A stretch of 64,000 nt of DNA, taken from positions 61,091 through 125,090 of the forward strand of contig CAYTPW010000011.1 of the NCBI GenBank assembly GCA_964439935.1, given 5' to 3'. Numbering within the stretch: position 1 is the first letter of the stretch; each line of letters opens with the position of its first letter. The DNA comes from JABMQW01 sp964439935 (GTDB lineage: Bacteria; Fidelibacterota; Marinisomatia; Marinisomatales; TCS56). The notes below the pieces were generated by a model, which saw nothing but the letters and a program-made list of their open reading frames with translations, had not been told where the DNA came from and ran no database searches. Position numbers and translations under genes: made by a program. Below are positions 54,701 to 63,053 of this stretch, in pieces.

Positions 54701-55826
54701 CAACGTCCGAAAATATTTTTGGTTGATGTTTGTTGTATTTTTATTACCTGCTCTGGTGGTCCTTGCCCAGGATAATTGGGAAATCTATCGTGGTGATCCA
54801 CAATTGTCAGGTCGAATTAAATTAAACATTGGCAGCAATTATCAATTGGCCTGGAGTTACACTGCTGAAGATAATATAAAATCGTCACCGGTCATCAGTG
54901 ATTCGCTGGTTTATATTACTTCGATTGACGGTCACCTGCAGGCGGTAGATTTGCATTCCGGTAAACTGGTATGGACTTTCAACAGTGAGTATGGCATCGA
55001 AGCGCCACCCCTGGTACTGGATGATCAGGTGTTGATCGGTTCCCTTGAGGGCAGGTTGTTTGCCGTCGATAAAAAGACCGGATCCCTTAATTGGGATTTT
55101 CTCAGTGAGGGACAGATAATCGGTTCGGTCAATTATTTTGCAAGGCAGTCAGCTAAGGCTGAACTGGTGTTTTTCGGGAGTTACGATAATTATCTTTACT
55201 GCCTGGAAGTAGGAACCGGAAAATTGCACTGGCGTTATCAGACAACCCATTTTATTAATGGAACTCCGGCCACCGATGGTAAAACCATTTTCTTTGGTGG
55301 CTGTGATGGTATCCTGCATTTTCTTGATGTTGCCACCGGGGAAGAACGCCTTTCAGTCAACTTGGATTATTATGTTGCTGGATCACCCGCCATTATTGAA
55401 GATCTGTTATATATTGGACATTATGGTGGCTTGTTTTATTGTATCGATATGGATGGAAAAATAATCTGGCAACATGGTGATCCTGATAACTCGGCTCCCA
55501 TCGTTGCATCGCCTGCGGTAGATGATACCCGGATTATCTTCGGAGCCCGCGACTCTCAACTCTATTGTCTGAACCGGAATACGGGCCAACCGATCTGGAC
55601 CATTGAAACCGGGGGCAATATTGACGGTTCGGCAGTAATCAGCAATGATAAAGTCGTAGTTGGGTCAGGTGATGGTTTGCTTTACATTGTTGATCTTTAC
55701 AGTGGAGAATTGATCTGGTCTACCGATCTGGGAACACCGCTGATATCTTCGCCGGCCGTGACCAAAGATTATATTCTTATCAGTAATCAGGCCGGTGTTT
55801 TATTTGCTTTTCAGAGAGGGGACTGA
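54693..55826 (+). CDS. PQQ-type beta-propeller protein (BamB-like fold), secreted
   Basis: The GTG at 54693 gives a fitting signal peptide (VNSNVRKYFWLMFVVFLLP, cleavage near LAQ); upstream Met codons lie inside the previous gene and add no signal. The 377-residue mature part has blades such as GKLVWTFNSE, GSLNWDFLSE, GKLHWRYQTT and GQPIWTIETG, with NWEIYRGDPQ at the entry. It closes the redox operon, overlapping the preceding stop by eight bases. It resembles BamB, but its cluster membership argues for a role with the other propellers. Confidence 0.82.
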   Translation: MNSNVRKYFWLMFVVFLLPALVVLAQDNWEIYRGDPQLSGRIKLNIGSNYQLAWSYTAEDNIKSSPVISDSLVYITSIDGHLQAVDLHSGKLVWTFNSEYGIEAPPLVLDDQVLIGSLEGRLFAVDKKTGSLNWDFLSEGQIIGSVNYFARQSAKAELVFFGSYDNYLYCLEVGTGKLHWRYQTTHFINGTPATDGKTIFFGGCDGILHFLDVATGEERLSVNLDYYVAGSPAIIEDLLYIGHYGGLFYCIDMDGKIIWQHGDPDNSAPIVASPAVDDTRIIFGARDSQLYCLNRNTGQPIWTIETGGNIDGSAVISNDKVVVGSGDGLLYIVDLYSGELIWSTDLGTPLISSPAVTKDYILISNQAGVLFAFQRGD

Positions 55827-55842
55827 GAGGTAGTGTAAATTT

Positions 55843-57246
55843 ATGAATATCGTGCATATTGTTCCCGGCATGGGTGGCAATTTTTATTGCGAGAATTGTG
55901 TTCGTGATGGGGATCTATTCAACGGTTTGCGGGCGCTGGGACATGAGGTTACCCTCGTTCCCCTATATCTACCTCTTTCAGTTGATGGTGAACTGGTCAA
56001 ATCGGGAGTTCCGATTTTTTTTGGCGCCATTAGCACCTATCTGAAAGAACGATTTCCTATTTTACGTAAGCTGCCCTGGTGGTCCGGGAAGCTACTCGAT
56101 TCCCGATATTTGCTGAATCTAGCGGCAGCCAAGGCAGGTTCGACCCGGGCGGCCGGTTTGGAGGAGATGACCTATTCGATGATTCGTGGTGAAAAAGGAC
56201 ATCAATTCAACGAACTTGATCACCTGGTCCAATGGATTAAGGAGAATATAAATCCAGATGTGATCTATCTGGCAAATGCACTGTTAATCGGTTTGGCTAA
56301 AGAATTAAAACGACAATTACAGGTTCCGGTGGTATGCGCCCTGGAAGATGAGGATATTTGGATCGACGATATGGAGCCGCATTGGCAGCAACAGATATGG
56401 ACGACTATCCGCGAGCGGGCGGTTGATGTGGATGCGTTTGTAGCAGTCAGTGATTATTACCGCAACCGGATTCAGGCTAAATTGCGGATTCCGGAACACA
56501 AGATTCATACAGTTCATATCGGAGTCGATTTGACAGGTATTGATACCGGGGAGCGTAATTTGGAAGAAGTCGTGATCGGCTATCTGTCGCGTATATCCGA
56601 GGCATTCGGTCTGGATATCCTGGTAGATGCTTTTATCATATTGAAGAAGGAACCAGAATTCCAGCAGTTGAAACTGCGCATAACAGGCGGTGCAACGTCT
56701 GATGACCAACAATACATTGCTGATATCAAGCAACAATTAATTGACGCAAATATTAAAAAAGATGTGGAATTTGTTATCCATTTTGACCGTGAAGCCCGGT
56801 TGGAATTTTTACGGTCGTTGTCACTTTTATCAGTGCCAACCAGGAAAAAGGAAGCTTACGGACTTTTCCAGATCGAAGCCCTGGCCACCGGCGTTCCAAC
56901 TGTTCAGCCCAAAGCAGGTGCTTTTCCTGAAATTACTGAATTAACCGGCGGTGGACTAACCTTCGAGCCCAATGATGCGCAGACACTGGCAGACCAATTA
57001 CGGTCGCTTTTGAAGAATCCTGATCGTATAAGGAAGTTGGGGCAGCGCGGGCAGGCGGCAGTTTTTGATAAGCTCAGCAATCTGACAATGGCTGAGAAAA
57101 TGATCGATATTTATAACCAGGTTACGAGTGTGGGTACCGTTAAGGACCAGACTCAGGAAACCGGAGACAACAATGCTACTGAAACTGGAAAAGATCAGGA
57201 AGACCTATCGAAGTACCGAAGAAGCGGCCTCGATAACCGTTCTTGA
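55843..57246 (+). CDS. Glycosyltransferase family 4-like (GT-B fold)
   Basis: The 467-residue protein has an N-terminal MNIVHIVPGMGGNFYC and a C-terminal GT1/GT4 domain with the nucleotide-sugar motif KKEAYGLFQIEALATGVPTV (Glu-x7-Glu). Such enzymes transfer sugars to a lipid, protein or glycan. About 35 C-terminal residues are hydrophilic and poorly conserved-looking, and this end overlaps the ABC gene by 74 bases in another frame. The acceptor is unknown. A clear GAGAGGTAG lies ahead of the start. Confidence 0.88.
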   Translation: MNIVHIVPGMGGNFYCENCVRDGDLFNGLRALGHEVTLVPLYLPLSVDGELVKSGVPIFFGAISTYLKERFPILRKLPWWSGKLLDSRYLLNLAAAKAGSTRAAGLEEMTYSMIRGEKGHQFNELDHLVQWIKENINPDVIYLANALLIGLAKELKRQLQVPVVCALEDEDIWIDDMEPHWQQQIWTTIRERAVDVDAFVAVSDYYRNRIQAKLRIPEHKIHTVHIGVDLTGIDTGERNLEEVVIGYLSRISEAFGLDILVDAFIILKKEPEFQQLKLRITGGATSDDQQYIADIKQQLIDANIKKDVEFVIHFDREARLEFLRSLSLLSVPTRKKEAYGLFQIEALATGVPTVQPKAGAFPEITELTGGGLTFEPNDAQTLADQLRSLLKNPDRIRKLGQRGQAAVFDKLSNLTMAEKMIDIYNQVTSVGTVKDQTQETGDNNATETGKDQEDLSKYRRSGLDNRS

Positions 57247-57856
57247 ATTAGTGGATTTTCAGCTGGACGATGAAGAAAGCTGTGTTATCAGTGGACCTTC
57301 TGGTTCCGGTAAGAGCACATTGCTGAATATTATTGGCGGATTGACTAGACCTGATAGTGGATATATTGAATTTAATGGCAACGACCTGGGTCAATTAAGC
57401 AATGATGATCTGGCGCGTTATCGCAACCAGGATATTGGTTTTATTTTTCAACAGCATCATCTGTTACCGCAGCTAACATTAACTGATAATATTCTATTAC
57501 CAACCATACCGTTTGCCAGCGAGCAGGAGGAAATTGATCCGAGAAACCGGGCTGAAGAATTACTTGATAAAGTCGGCCTGACCGATCGTCAGGATCATCG
57601 TCCGGGACAGCTTTCTGGTGGTGAGTGTCAGCGGGTGGCAGTAGTGCGAGCCCTGATCAATAAACCGCGCCTGCTTTTGGCTGATGAACCAACCGGTGCC
57701 CTGGATAGCGATAATGCTGCTATCCTGGCCGACTTGCTACTTGAGCTCAACTACGCTGAGAGAACAGCTATGATCGTTGTTACTCATTCAAGGGACGTGG
57801 CAGATAGATTTTCGACCCATTATCGTTTGAAGAATGGAAGCATTAAGCTTGTCTGA
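57173..57856 (+). CDS. ABC transporter ATPase (LolD/MacB-type)
   Basis: ATG 57173 has GGAG six bases upstream; a longer in-frame start at 57128 lacks it. The 227-residue protein has Walker A GPSGSGKST, Q-loop FIFQQHHLLPQLTL, signature LSGGECQRVAVVRAL, and Walker B LLLADEPTGALD. It pairs with the FtsX-type permease that follows, with a 23-base overlap. Such pairs power lipoprotein release or export of peptides and glycolipids; the substrate here is unknown. Confidence 0.93.
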   Translation: MLLKLEKIRKTYRSTEEAASITVLELVDFQLDDEESCVISGPSGSGKSTLLNIIGGLTRPDSGYIEFNGNDLGQLSNDDLARYRNQDIGFIFQQHHLLPQLTLTDNILLPTIPFASEQEEIDPRNRAEELLDKVGLTDRQDHRPGQLSGGECQRVAVVRALINKPRLLLADEPTGALDSDNAAILADLLLELNYAERTAMIVVTHSRDVADRFSTHYRLKNGSIKLV

Positions 57857-60800
57857 TTCTCAACTCAAATATTACACCAAATTTCTTATCAGCAGTTTTA
57901 GGTGGTACTGGCGTTCTAATCTGGGAGTTTTCATTGGTACAGCCATCGCCACTGCAGTCTTGGCCGGTGCTCTGATTGTAGGCGATTCGGTTAGGCAGAG
58001 CCTGGTAAATATTTCAATGAAACGGCTGGGTAAAACAAGCTTTGCAATGGAGACCGGGAAGAAATTTCAAACTGCTGGGCTCAGCCGCAAGATTCAGGAA
58101 TTATCTGGTATTTCAACAACAGGAATATTGCATTTGCCCGGCGTACTGCTCGATCCCGGACGACAGGAACAGCTTACCGGGGTGCAGGTTTACGGAATTG
58201 ATCATGAATTTTGGCAATTTGCGGTTGAATCCAAGTTCTCGTTGAGATTAGCTGCCGGAGAAGTAGCAATAAATGATCGTGTTGCTGCATTGCTTGGGTT
58301 GACAATTGGTGACCACATTCTTCTGCGACTGGAGCAGCCAAACGACTATTTTGTTGATACTCCGCTGGCCAGCAATGAACAGCAAATCAAGGCCATTCCG
58401 GTAATTATAAAACACATTCTGCAAGCTGAACAACTGGGACGATTCGGGCTGGAAAATAATCAGTTATATCCCCGTAATCTGTTTATTGGTCGTCAGTTTC
58501 TGACTCAAAAACTTGATGTTCCGGATCGCACGAATATTATTCTGGCTCAGGATAATCTACCGGATGCAAGTAAAAAGCTGGTTCAGGCTTTATCCACCAG
58601 TCTGACTCTGGAGGATTTGGGTCTGAAATTGCAACGTGAGTCTGGAGCCGGCATACTAGAGCTTATCAGCAGCAGTATTTTTATTCCCGAAAGAACGGTA
58701 TCAGCCATAAACAGTACAATTCCTGGGTCTGAGGGAATTTTTACCTATTTTGTCAATTCTATAACAACTGGCACACAACTAACGCCTTACTCTTTTATAG
58801 CCGGAATCGAACGCTATGAATCACGTCAAATGGCTATGGATGAAATAATAATCAGCAACTGGTTGGCACAGGATATGGGAATTCAGATCGGTGACCAACT
58901 TAAATTAAGCTATTTCACAATTGGCACCGATAATAATCTGGTTGAGGACAGTGCCTTCTTTTCTGTAAGCAGCATTATTGCAGCCAACACTGAGCATTTG
59001 AATCGCTCATTGACGCCCTTTTTTCCCGGTTTGGGTGATGCAAAAACCTGTTTTGAATGGAGCCCTGGAATTCCTGTCGATCTTGGTCAGGTCCGACCCC
59101 AGGATGAAAAATATTGGGAGGAATTCAATAGTACCCCAAAAGCATTGATAAGCTTGTCCACTGCTCAACAATTGTGGTCAAACCGTTTTGGTTCGTTAAC
59201 AGCCCTGCGATTTCCTGACGATATTGATCCAGAATCGTTGACCCAAACAATTTTAAAAAATATAGATCCAACTTTAAGCTATATGCAATTCCAGCCGGTT
59301 CGTGCTGATGCAATCAAAGCCAGTATTAATTCCGTGGATTTTGGCCAGCTTTTTATTGGCTTAAGTTTCTTCATTATTCTGGGGGCAGTTTTACTGATTG
59401 GTTTATTATTTCGTTATAGCGCCGAACAGCGGCAAGTGGAATCAAACCAGTTGCTGGCCCTGGGATTTAAACTGAGGCAGGTAAAAATATTGCATTCAAT
59501 TGAGGCTGGAATAATTGCGTTGGCTGGAAGCATAGTAGGCCTGGGATTGGGAATTCTGTATGCCCGGGGTCTGTTGCACGGCCTTGGAAAATACTGGCGG
59601 TCAGCAGTTGGATTTTCCGATTTTCAGCTGGCTATTCTGCCGTCCAAGTTGCTAATTAGCAGTCTGGTTGGAACAATACTGGCGCTGGCTGTAATCTGGT
59701 CCAGTTTGCGAAAATTACGCGAAAAACGCAATATTCTGGAGGATGGAATTGCTTCACTGAAACCTATCGCGTTCCGCCACATAAAGTGGAGTTTGAGTGG
59801 AATAATATTGGGATTGGTAATTATTGCAGTGTTCTGGTTTACTCCAGATGTGACCGAAAATCTATCAATTTTTTACCTGGCGGGGATGCTGCTGCTGGCC
59901 TGGTTCACCGGACTTGTACTCTTAATTGCCCATGAGTTTAGTCTGAAAATATCGAAGGGCAAGTTTAATATTCGGCAATTGTGGATCGGGAACTGGTATC
60001 GTCGGCGAGGGAAAAACCTGACCATAATTCTGATGTTAGCTTTAGGTATTTTTGTAGTAATACTGGTTGGAGCAAATTATACTGATTCTACCCGGGATGG
60101 CCACTTGAAATTATCAGGCACAGGTGGTTTTAATTATTATCTGGAAACATCAATTAATTATCCGGATCAATTAGAATTAACAGAACCCAATGATGGGGTT
60201 GTTGTGTCCCTGCGGAAATTAGCAGGAGATGATGCCAGTTGTTTAAACCTTAATCTAATTAACCAACCACAGGTGCTGGGTGTAAATCCGGTTGAATTAA
60301 GTGGCCGATTCAGTTTTGCACAAACCGGTCCTGATTATGATCTGAAATCTCCCTGGAAACTATTATCCACGGAATTTGCACCGGACATTATTCCGGCCAT
60401 CGCAGACCAGACAGTCCTGCAATGGGGATTAATGAAAGGGATTGGTGATACATTATTTTATCTTGATGACAATGGGCAGCGAGTGGGATTGTTGATTGTT
60501 GGTAGCCTGAAAAATTCCATATTTCAGGGCAACCTGATCATATCCGAATCCAATTTTGTCGATCATTTTACTACAAGTGGTGGTTACCGGGTATTTCTAA
60601 TTGATATATTGGACGAAACATTTTCCCTATCGAAAATGAGCCGGAAACTTTCCAGCTATGGCCCTGATATTATGCTTACCATCGAACGTTTAAACGAATT
60701 TTCCGCTGTGGAAAATACTTATTTACTCATTTTCCTTTTGCTGGGCGGATTGGGATTACTGATAAGTACTTTTGGTTTGAGTACCACTGTAATTCGCAGC

Positions 60801-61100
60801 GTGTTGAGCAATCGCTGGGAACTGGCATTGTTCCAGGCAGTGGGATTTCGCCGTCGTACTGTTATTATAATTATTGGATCGGAACACATTTTTAATTTGT
60901 TTGCCGGTATTTTAATCGGTGGCCTGCCAGCCTTACTGGCGACCTGGCCAATCCTGGTTGAGCAGAACAGTCAGTTTCCGCTGGGTCTGATTGGATTAAT
61001 TATGTTGGGCATCATCGTGAATGGGTTGCTTTGGACCTGGATTGGTGTTAAAATGTCGCTGAAGGATGATTTTATTTCAGTCCTCAGTAAGGAAAATTGA
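57834..61100 (+). CDS. Large FtsX/MacB-type ABC permease with two FtsX domains
   Basis: The 1088-residue protein begins with a transmembrane helix near 28-50 (VFIGTAIATAVLAGALIVGDSVRQ), a long periplasmic MacB_PCD-like domain (about 55-500), an FtsX domain with three helices (about 505-630), then a second cluster of helices with another extracytoplasmic domain and a C-terminal FtsX block ending near 1075. It is longer than typical LolC/E (about 400) or MacB (about 650) because both permease halves are on one chain. Its start overlaps the ATPase stop by 23 bases. Confidence 0.9.
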   Translation: MEALSLSDSQLKYYTKFLISSFRWYWRSNLGVFIGTAIATAVLAGALIVGDSVRQSLVNISMKRLGKTSFAMETGKKFQTAGLSRKIQELSGISTTGILHLPGVLLDPGRQEQLTGVQVYGIDHEFWQFAVESKFSLRLAAGEVAINDRVAALLGLTIGDHILLRLEQPNDYFVDTPLASNEQQIKAIPVIIKHILQAEQLGRFGLENNQLYPRNLFIGRQFLTQKLDVPDRTNIILAQDNLPDASKKLVQALSTSLTLEDLGLKLQRESGAGILELISSSIFIPERTVSAINSTIPGSEGIFTYFVNSITTGTQLTPYSFIAGIERYESRQMAMDEIIISNWLAQDMGIQIGDQLKLSYFTIGTDNNLVEDSAFFSVSSIIAANTEHLNRSLTPFFPGLGDAKTCFEWSPGIPVDLGQVRPQDEKYWEEFNSTPKALISLSTAQQLWSNRFGSLTALRFPDDIDPESLTQTILKNIDPTLSYMQFQPVRADAIKASINSVDFGQLFIGLSFFIILGAVLLIGLLFRYSAEQRQVESNQLLALGFKLRQVKILHSIEAGIIALAGSIVGLGLGILYARGLLHGLGKYWRSAVGFSDFQLAILPSKLLISSLVGTILALAVIWSSLRKLREKRNILEDGIASLKPIAFRHIKWSLSGIILGLVIIAVFWFTPDVTENLSIFYLAGMLLLAWFTGLVLLIAHEFSLKISKGKFNIRQLWIGNWYRRRGKNLTIILMLALGIFVVILVGANYTDSTRDGHLKLSGTGGFNYYLETSINYPDQLELTEPNDGVVVSLRKLAGDDASCLNLNLINQPQVLGVNPVELSGRFSFAQTGPDYDLKSPWKLLSTEFAPDIIPAIADQTVLQWGLMKGIGDTLFYLDDNGQRVGLLIVGSLKNSIFQGNLIISESNFVDHFTTSGGYRVFLIDILDETFSLSKMSRKLSSYGPDIMLTIERLNEFSAVENTYLLIFLLLGGLGLLISTFGLSTTVIRSVLSNRWELALFQAVGFRRRTVIIIIGSEHIFNLFAGILIGGLPALLATWPILVEQNSQFPLGLIGLIMLGIIVNGLLWTWIGVKMSLKDDFISVLSKEN

Positions 61101-61127
61101 TCGCATTTCATTAAAGGAGAATGAACC

Positions 61128-62312
61128 ATGAGATTGTCTATTTGGAAGAGAAATCTATTACTGGTAATTGCGTTGGCGGTTTTTACAGCCAATATTGTAG
61201 CCGCTTCAGTTACAATTTTTGGCAAATCCGGGCGAAAGGTCCTGGTTGGCAAGAATGTTAACCAGGCTGATCCCGGCGGTCGAATTTGGTTTGTACCGGC
61301 CGGGCAAGATGGATATGGTGCGGTTTATCTGGGGATTGAGGAAGATGATCCAAGAAGCGGTTTTAATGCAGAAGGATTGTTCTGCACAATTGTAGAGTGT
61401 CCCCACTGGCAGGTCAATACAGACCATGAAAAGGAAGTTCTCTTTGGTAATCTCGTTGAACAGATAATAACAACTTGTGCCACGGTAGAAGATTTTCGAA
61501 ATCTCTGGCAAAAATATAATCTTTATGATCTTCATTATGCCCAGATTATGGTGGCTGATAAAACCGGTAAGGCACTGATAATCGAGAGCAATACCACTGT
61601 GGAACCAGTTAACGGGTATCTGGCGATGAGTAATTTCTATCAGACAAATCTTGAACTTGGTACTGCGGGACAGGAACGATTTGGTATTGCAGGTAAATTC
61701 GTTTCTGAGAATGGGATAAACTTTGACAATTTCCGTCAAGCGCTATCGATAATCCGTCAAGAAATTGAACAACCCACGATTTATTCTTATTTATATGATT
61801 TTAAAAAAGGGGATATCAGTCTGTATAATTTTCACGATTTTGAAACAACGGTGGTATTGAATGTGGTGAAGGAGTTAGCAAATGGAGAGCGGTCGGTATT
61901 GATCCAGGATTTATTCGGTGAAAGCCTGCCGTATAAAATAGCATACGAGAAATATCTTCGGGAACAGGATATTAATGTCGATCTGCGCCGGGGCGATTTT
62001 AGAATTGCGGCAGAGAAAATTAAGAGCTGGTTCTATGAGAATAGTGGTTTTGATATGCATAATGAAGGAACCCTCAATGCTCTGGGATATCAATTGATGG
62101 GTGCTAACCAACTGGAGGGGGCAATCATTATTTTTGAGTTGAATGTGGAACTGCACCCGGAGGCTTCTAATCCCTATGACAGTCTTGGAGAAGGGTATAT
62201 GAATGCTGGACGCACAGCTGAGGCAATTACCAATTATCGAAAATCACTTGAACTTGATCCGGGCAACACTAATGCAGTAGAAATGTTGAAGCGACTGGAG
62301 AGTCCCGAATAG
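61128..62312 (+). CDS. Ntn-hydrolase-like (choloylglycine hydrolase/C45-type) protein with C-terminal TPR, nucleophile not seen
   Basis: The 394-residue protein has a signal peptide (about 1-26) and, just after it, SVTIFGKSGRKVLVGKN, then GFNAEGLFCTIV, resembling the strand order of choloylglycine-hydrolase or penicillin-acylase-like Ntn hydrolases. Those enzymes have a Cys (or Ser) as the mature N-terminal nucleophile, usually followed by T and an aromatic; here the matching position reads Val, with Ser one residue earlier. About 300-390 contains two TPR-like repeats (ALGYQLMGANQLEGAI, SLGEGYMNAGRTAEAI). AAAGGAG precedes the ATG. Function uncertain, possibly inactive. Confidence 0.65.
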   Translation: MRLSIWKRNLLLVIALAVFTANIVAASVTIFGKSGRKVLVGKNVNQADPGGRIWFVPAGQDGYGAVYLGIEEDDPRSGFNAEGLFCTIVECPHWQVNTDHEKEVLFGNLVEQIITTCATVEDFRNLWQKYNLYDLHYAQIMVADKTGKALIIESNTTVEPVNGYLAMSNFYQTNLELGTAGQERFGIAGKFVSENGINFDNFRQALSIIRQEIEQPTIYSYLYDFKKGDISLYNFHDFETTVVLNVVKELANGERSVLIQDLFGESLPYKIAYEKYLREQDINVDLRRGDFRIAAEKIKSWFYENSGFDMHNEGTLNALGYQLMGANQLEGAIIIFELNVELHPEASNPYDSLGEGYMNAGRTAEAITNYRKSLELDPGNTNAVEMLKRLESPE

Positions 62313-62621
62313 CAGGTGGACGATAAAGCAACCGTTGCAGATTAATAATTAGCGCGATCGGAATAAAATTTAAGCACTGATGTTGATTCTGTTGAGAAAA
62401 TCTACTTAATCCTGACAAAGGTTGGTTGAATTAACTATTGTCTTTGAGATTCCCTCAAAAAGCTTTAATGTGCTAGCTATGGAGGAGAATTAACAAATAC
62501 TATATGCTATAGTATTTGTTGCTAACTAATTGATTAATAAATATTTTACTCACTCTTGCTTAATTTAACGAATCCAAATTGATAGGAGATTATATATAAT
62601 AAACGTGTTGGAAATATAAAT
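62313..62621. other. Intergenic region between convergent genes, with a 13-bp palindrome
   Basis: No gene was recognised in these 309 bases between the Ntn-hydrolase-like gene and the bactofilin on the opposite strand. A perfect inverted repeat lies at 62492-62520 and is listed separately. The flanking sequence is AT-rich. Confidence 0.5.
62492..62520. repeat. Perfect 13-bp inverted repeat with 3-base loop
   Basis: Arms 62492-62504 (AACAAATACTATA) and 62508-62520 are exact reverse complements with a TGC loop. It lies between two convergent genes. No T-run of terminator length follows, so it may be a weak bidirectional terminator or a protein-binding palindrome. Confidence 0.7.
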
Positions 62622-63053
62622 CTATTTTGCTTGATCTTTTTGTTCAGTAATGCTGGAGTTTATCTTTTGAGCCATTTTACTCATTACTGTGTTTCGTTTG
62701 ACTCTTCCATTAAGGGTACCACCCCTGCCAATTTCTAACTCACCGTAATTAATTTTACCTTCGACTTTTCCAGTTGATGTGATCGTAAGACGATCTTTAA
62801 CTGTAATACGACCATTCAACACACCGCTAACCTTTGCATATCCTACAATAGCTGAGCCATCAAATACACCGCCCGACTCGACTGACAGATTGGAAACATC
62901 TTCAACGCTGCCTTCAATTATTCCTTCCAATTTTAATAATTCACAATTATGGATTTCTCCTTTTATATGTACGCCTTTGCCAACTACCAATGAATTGGCA
63001 TTTGTACTTAATATTTCACTGCCTTGTGTGAGATCGCTGATGCTCTGTGACAT
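62622..63053 (-). CDS. Bactofilin
   Basis: This 143-residue protein on the - strand has the bactofilin (DUF583) core: a run of short right-handed beta-helix turns with the pattern VGKGVHIKGEI, LEGIIEGSV, VSGVLNGRI and KVEGKINYGELEIGRG. Short disordered tails lie on each side, and the length is typical. Bactofilins polymerise without nucleotide and organise cell shape or polarity. GGAG lies just ahead of the ATG on the - strand. It is the only - strand gene in the window and does not belong to the neighbouring operons. Confidence 0.95.
   Translation of the reverse strand: MSQSISDLTQGSEILSTNANSLVVGKGVHIKGEIHNCELLKLEGIIEGSVEDVSNLSVESGGVFDGSAIVGYAKVSGVLNGRITVKDRLTITSTGKVEGKINYGELEIGRGGTLNGRVKRNTVMSKMAQKINSSITEQKDQAK

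Noticed and set aside
43204..55826. Annotation of the propellers as PQQ-dependent dehydrogenases
   Set aside because: No PQQ-binding residue set, disulfide motif or cytochrome c CxxCH was recognised; only the fold-level propeller repeats are supported.
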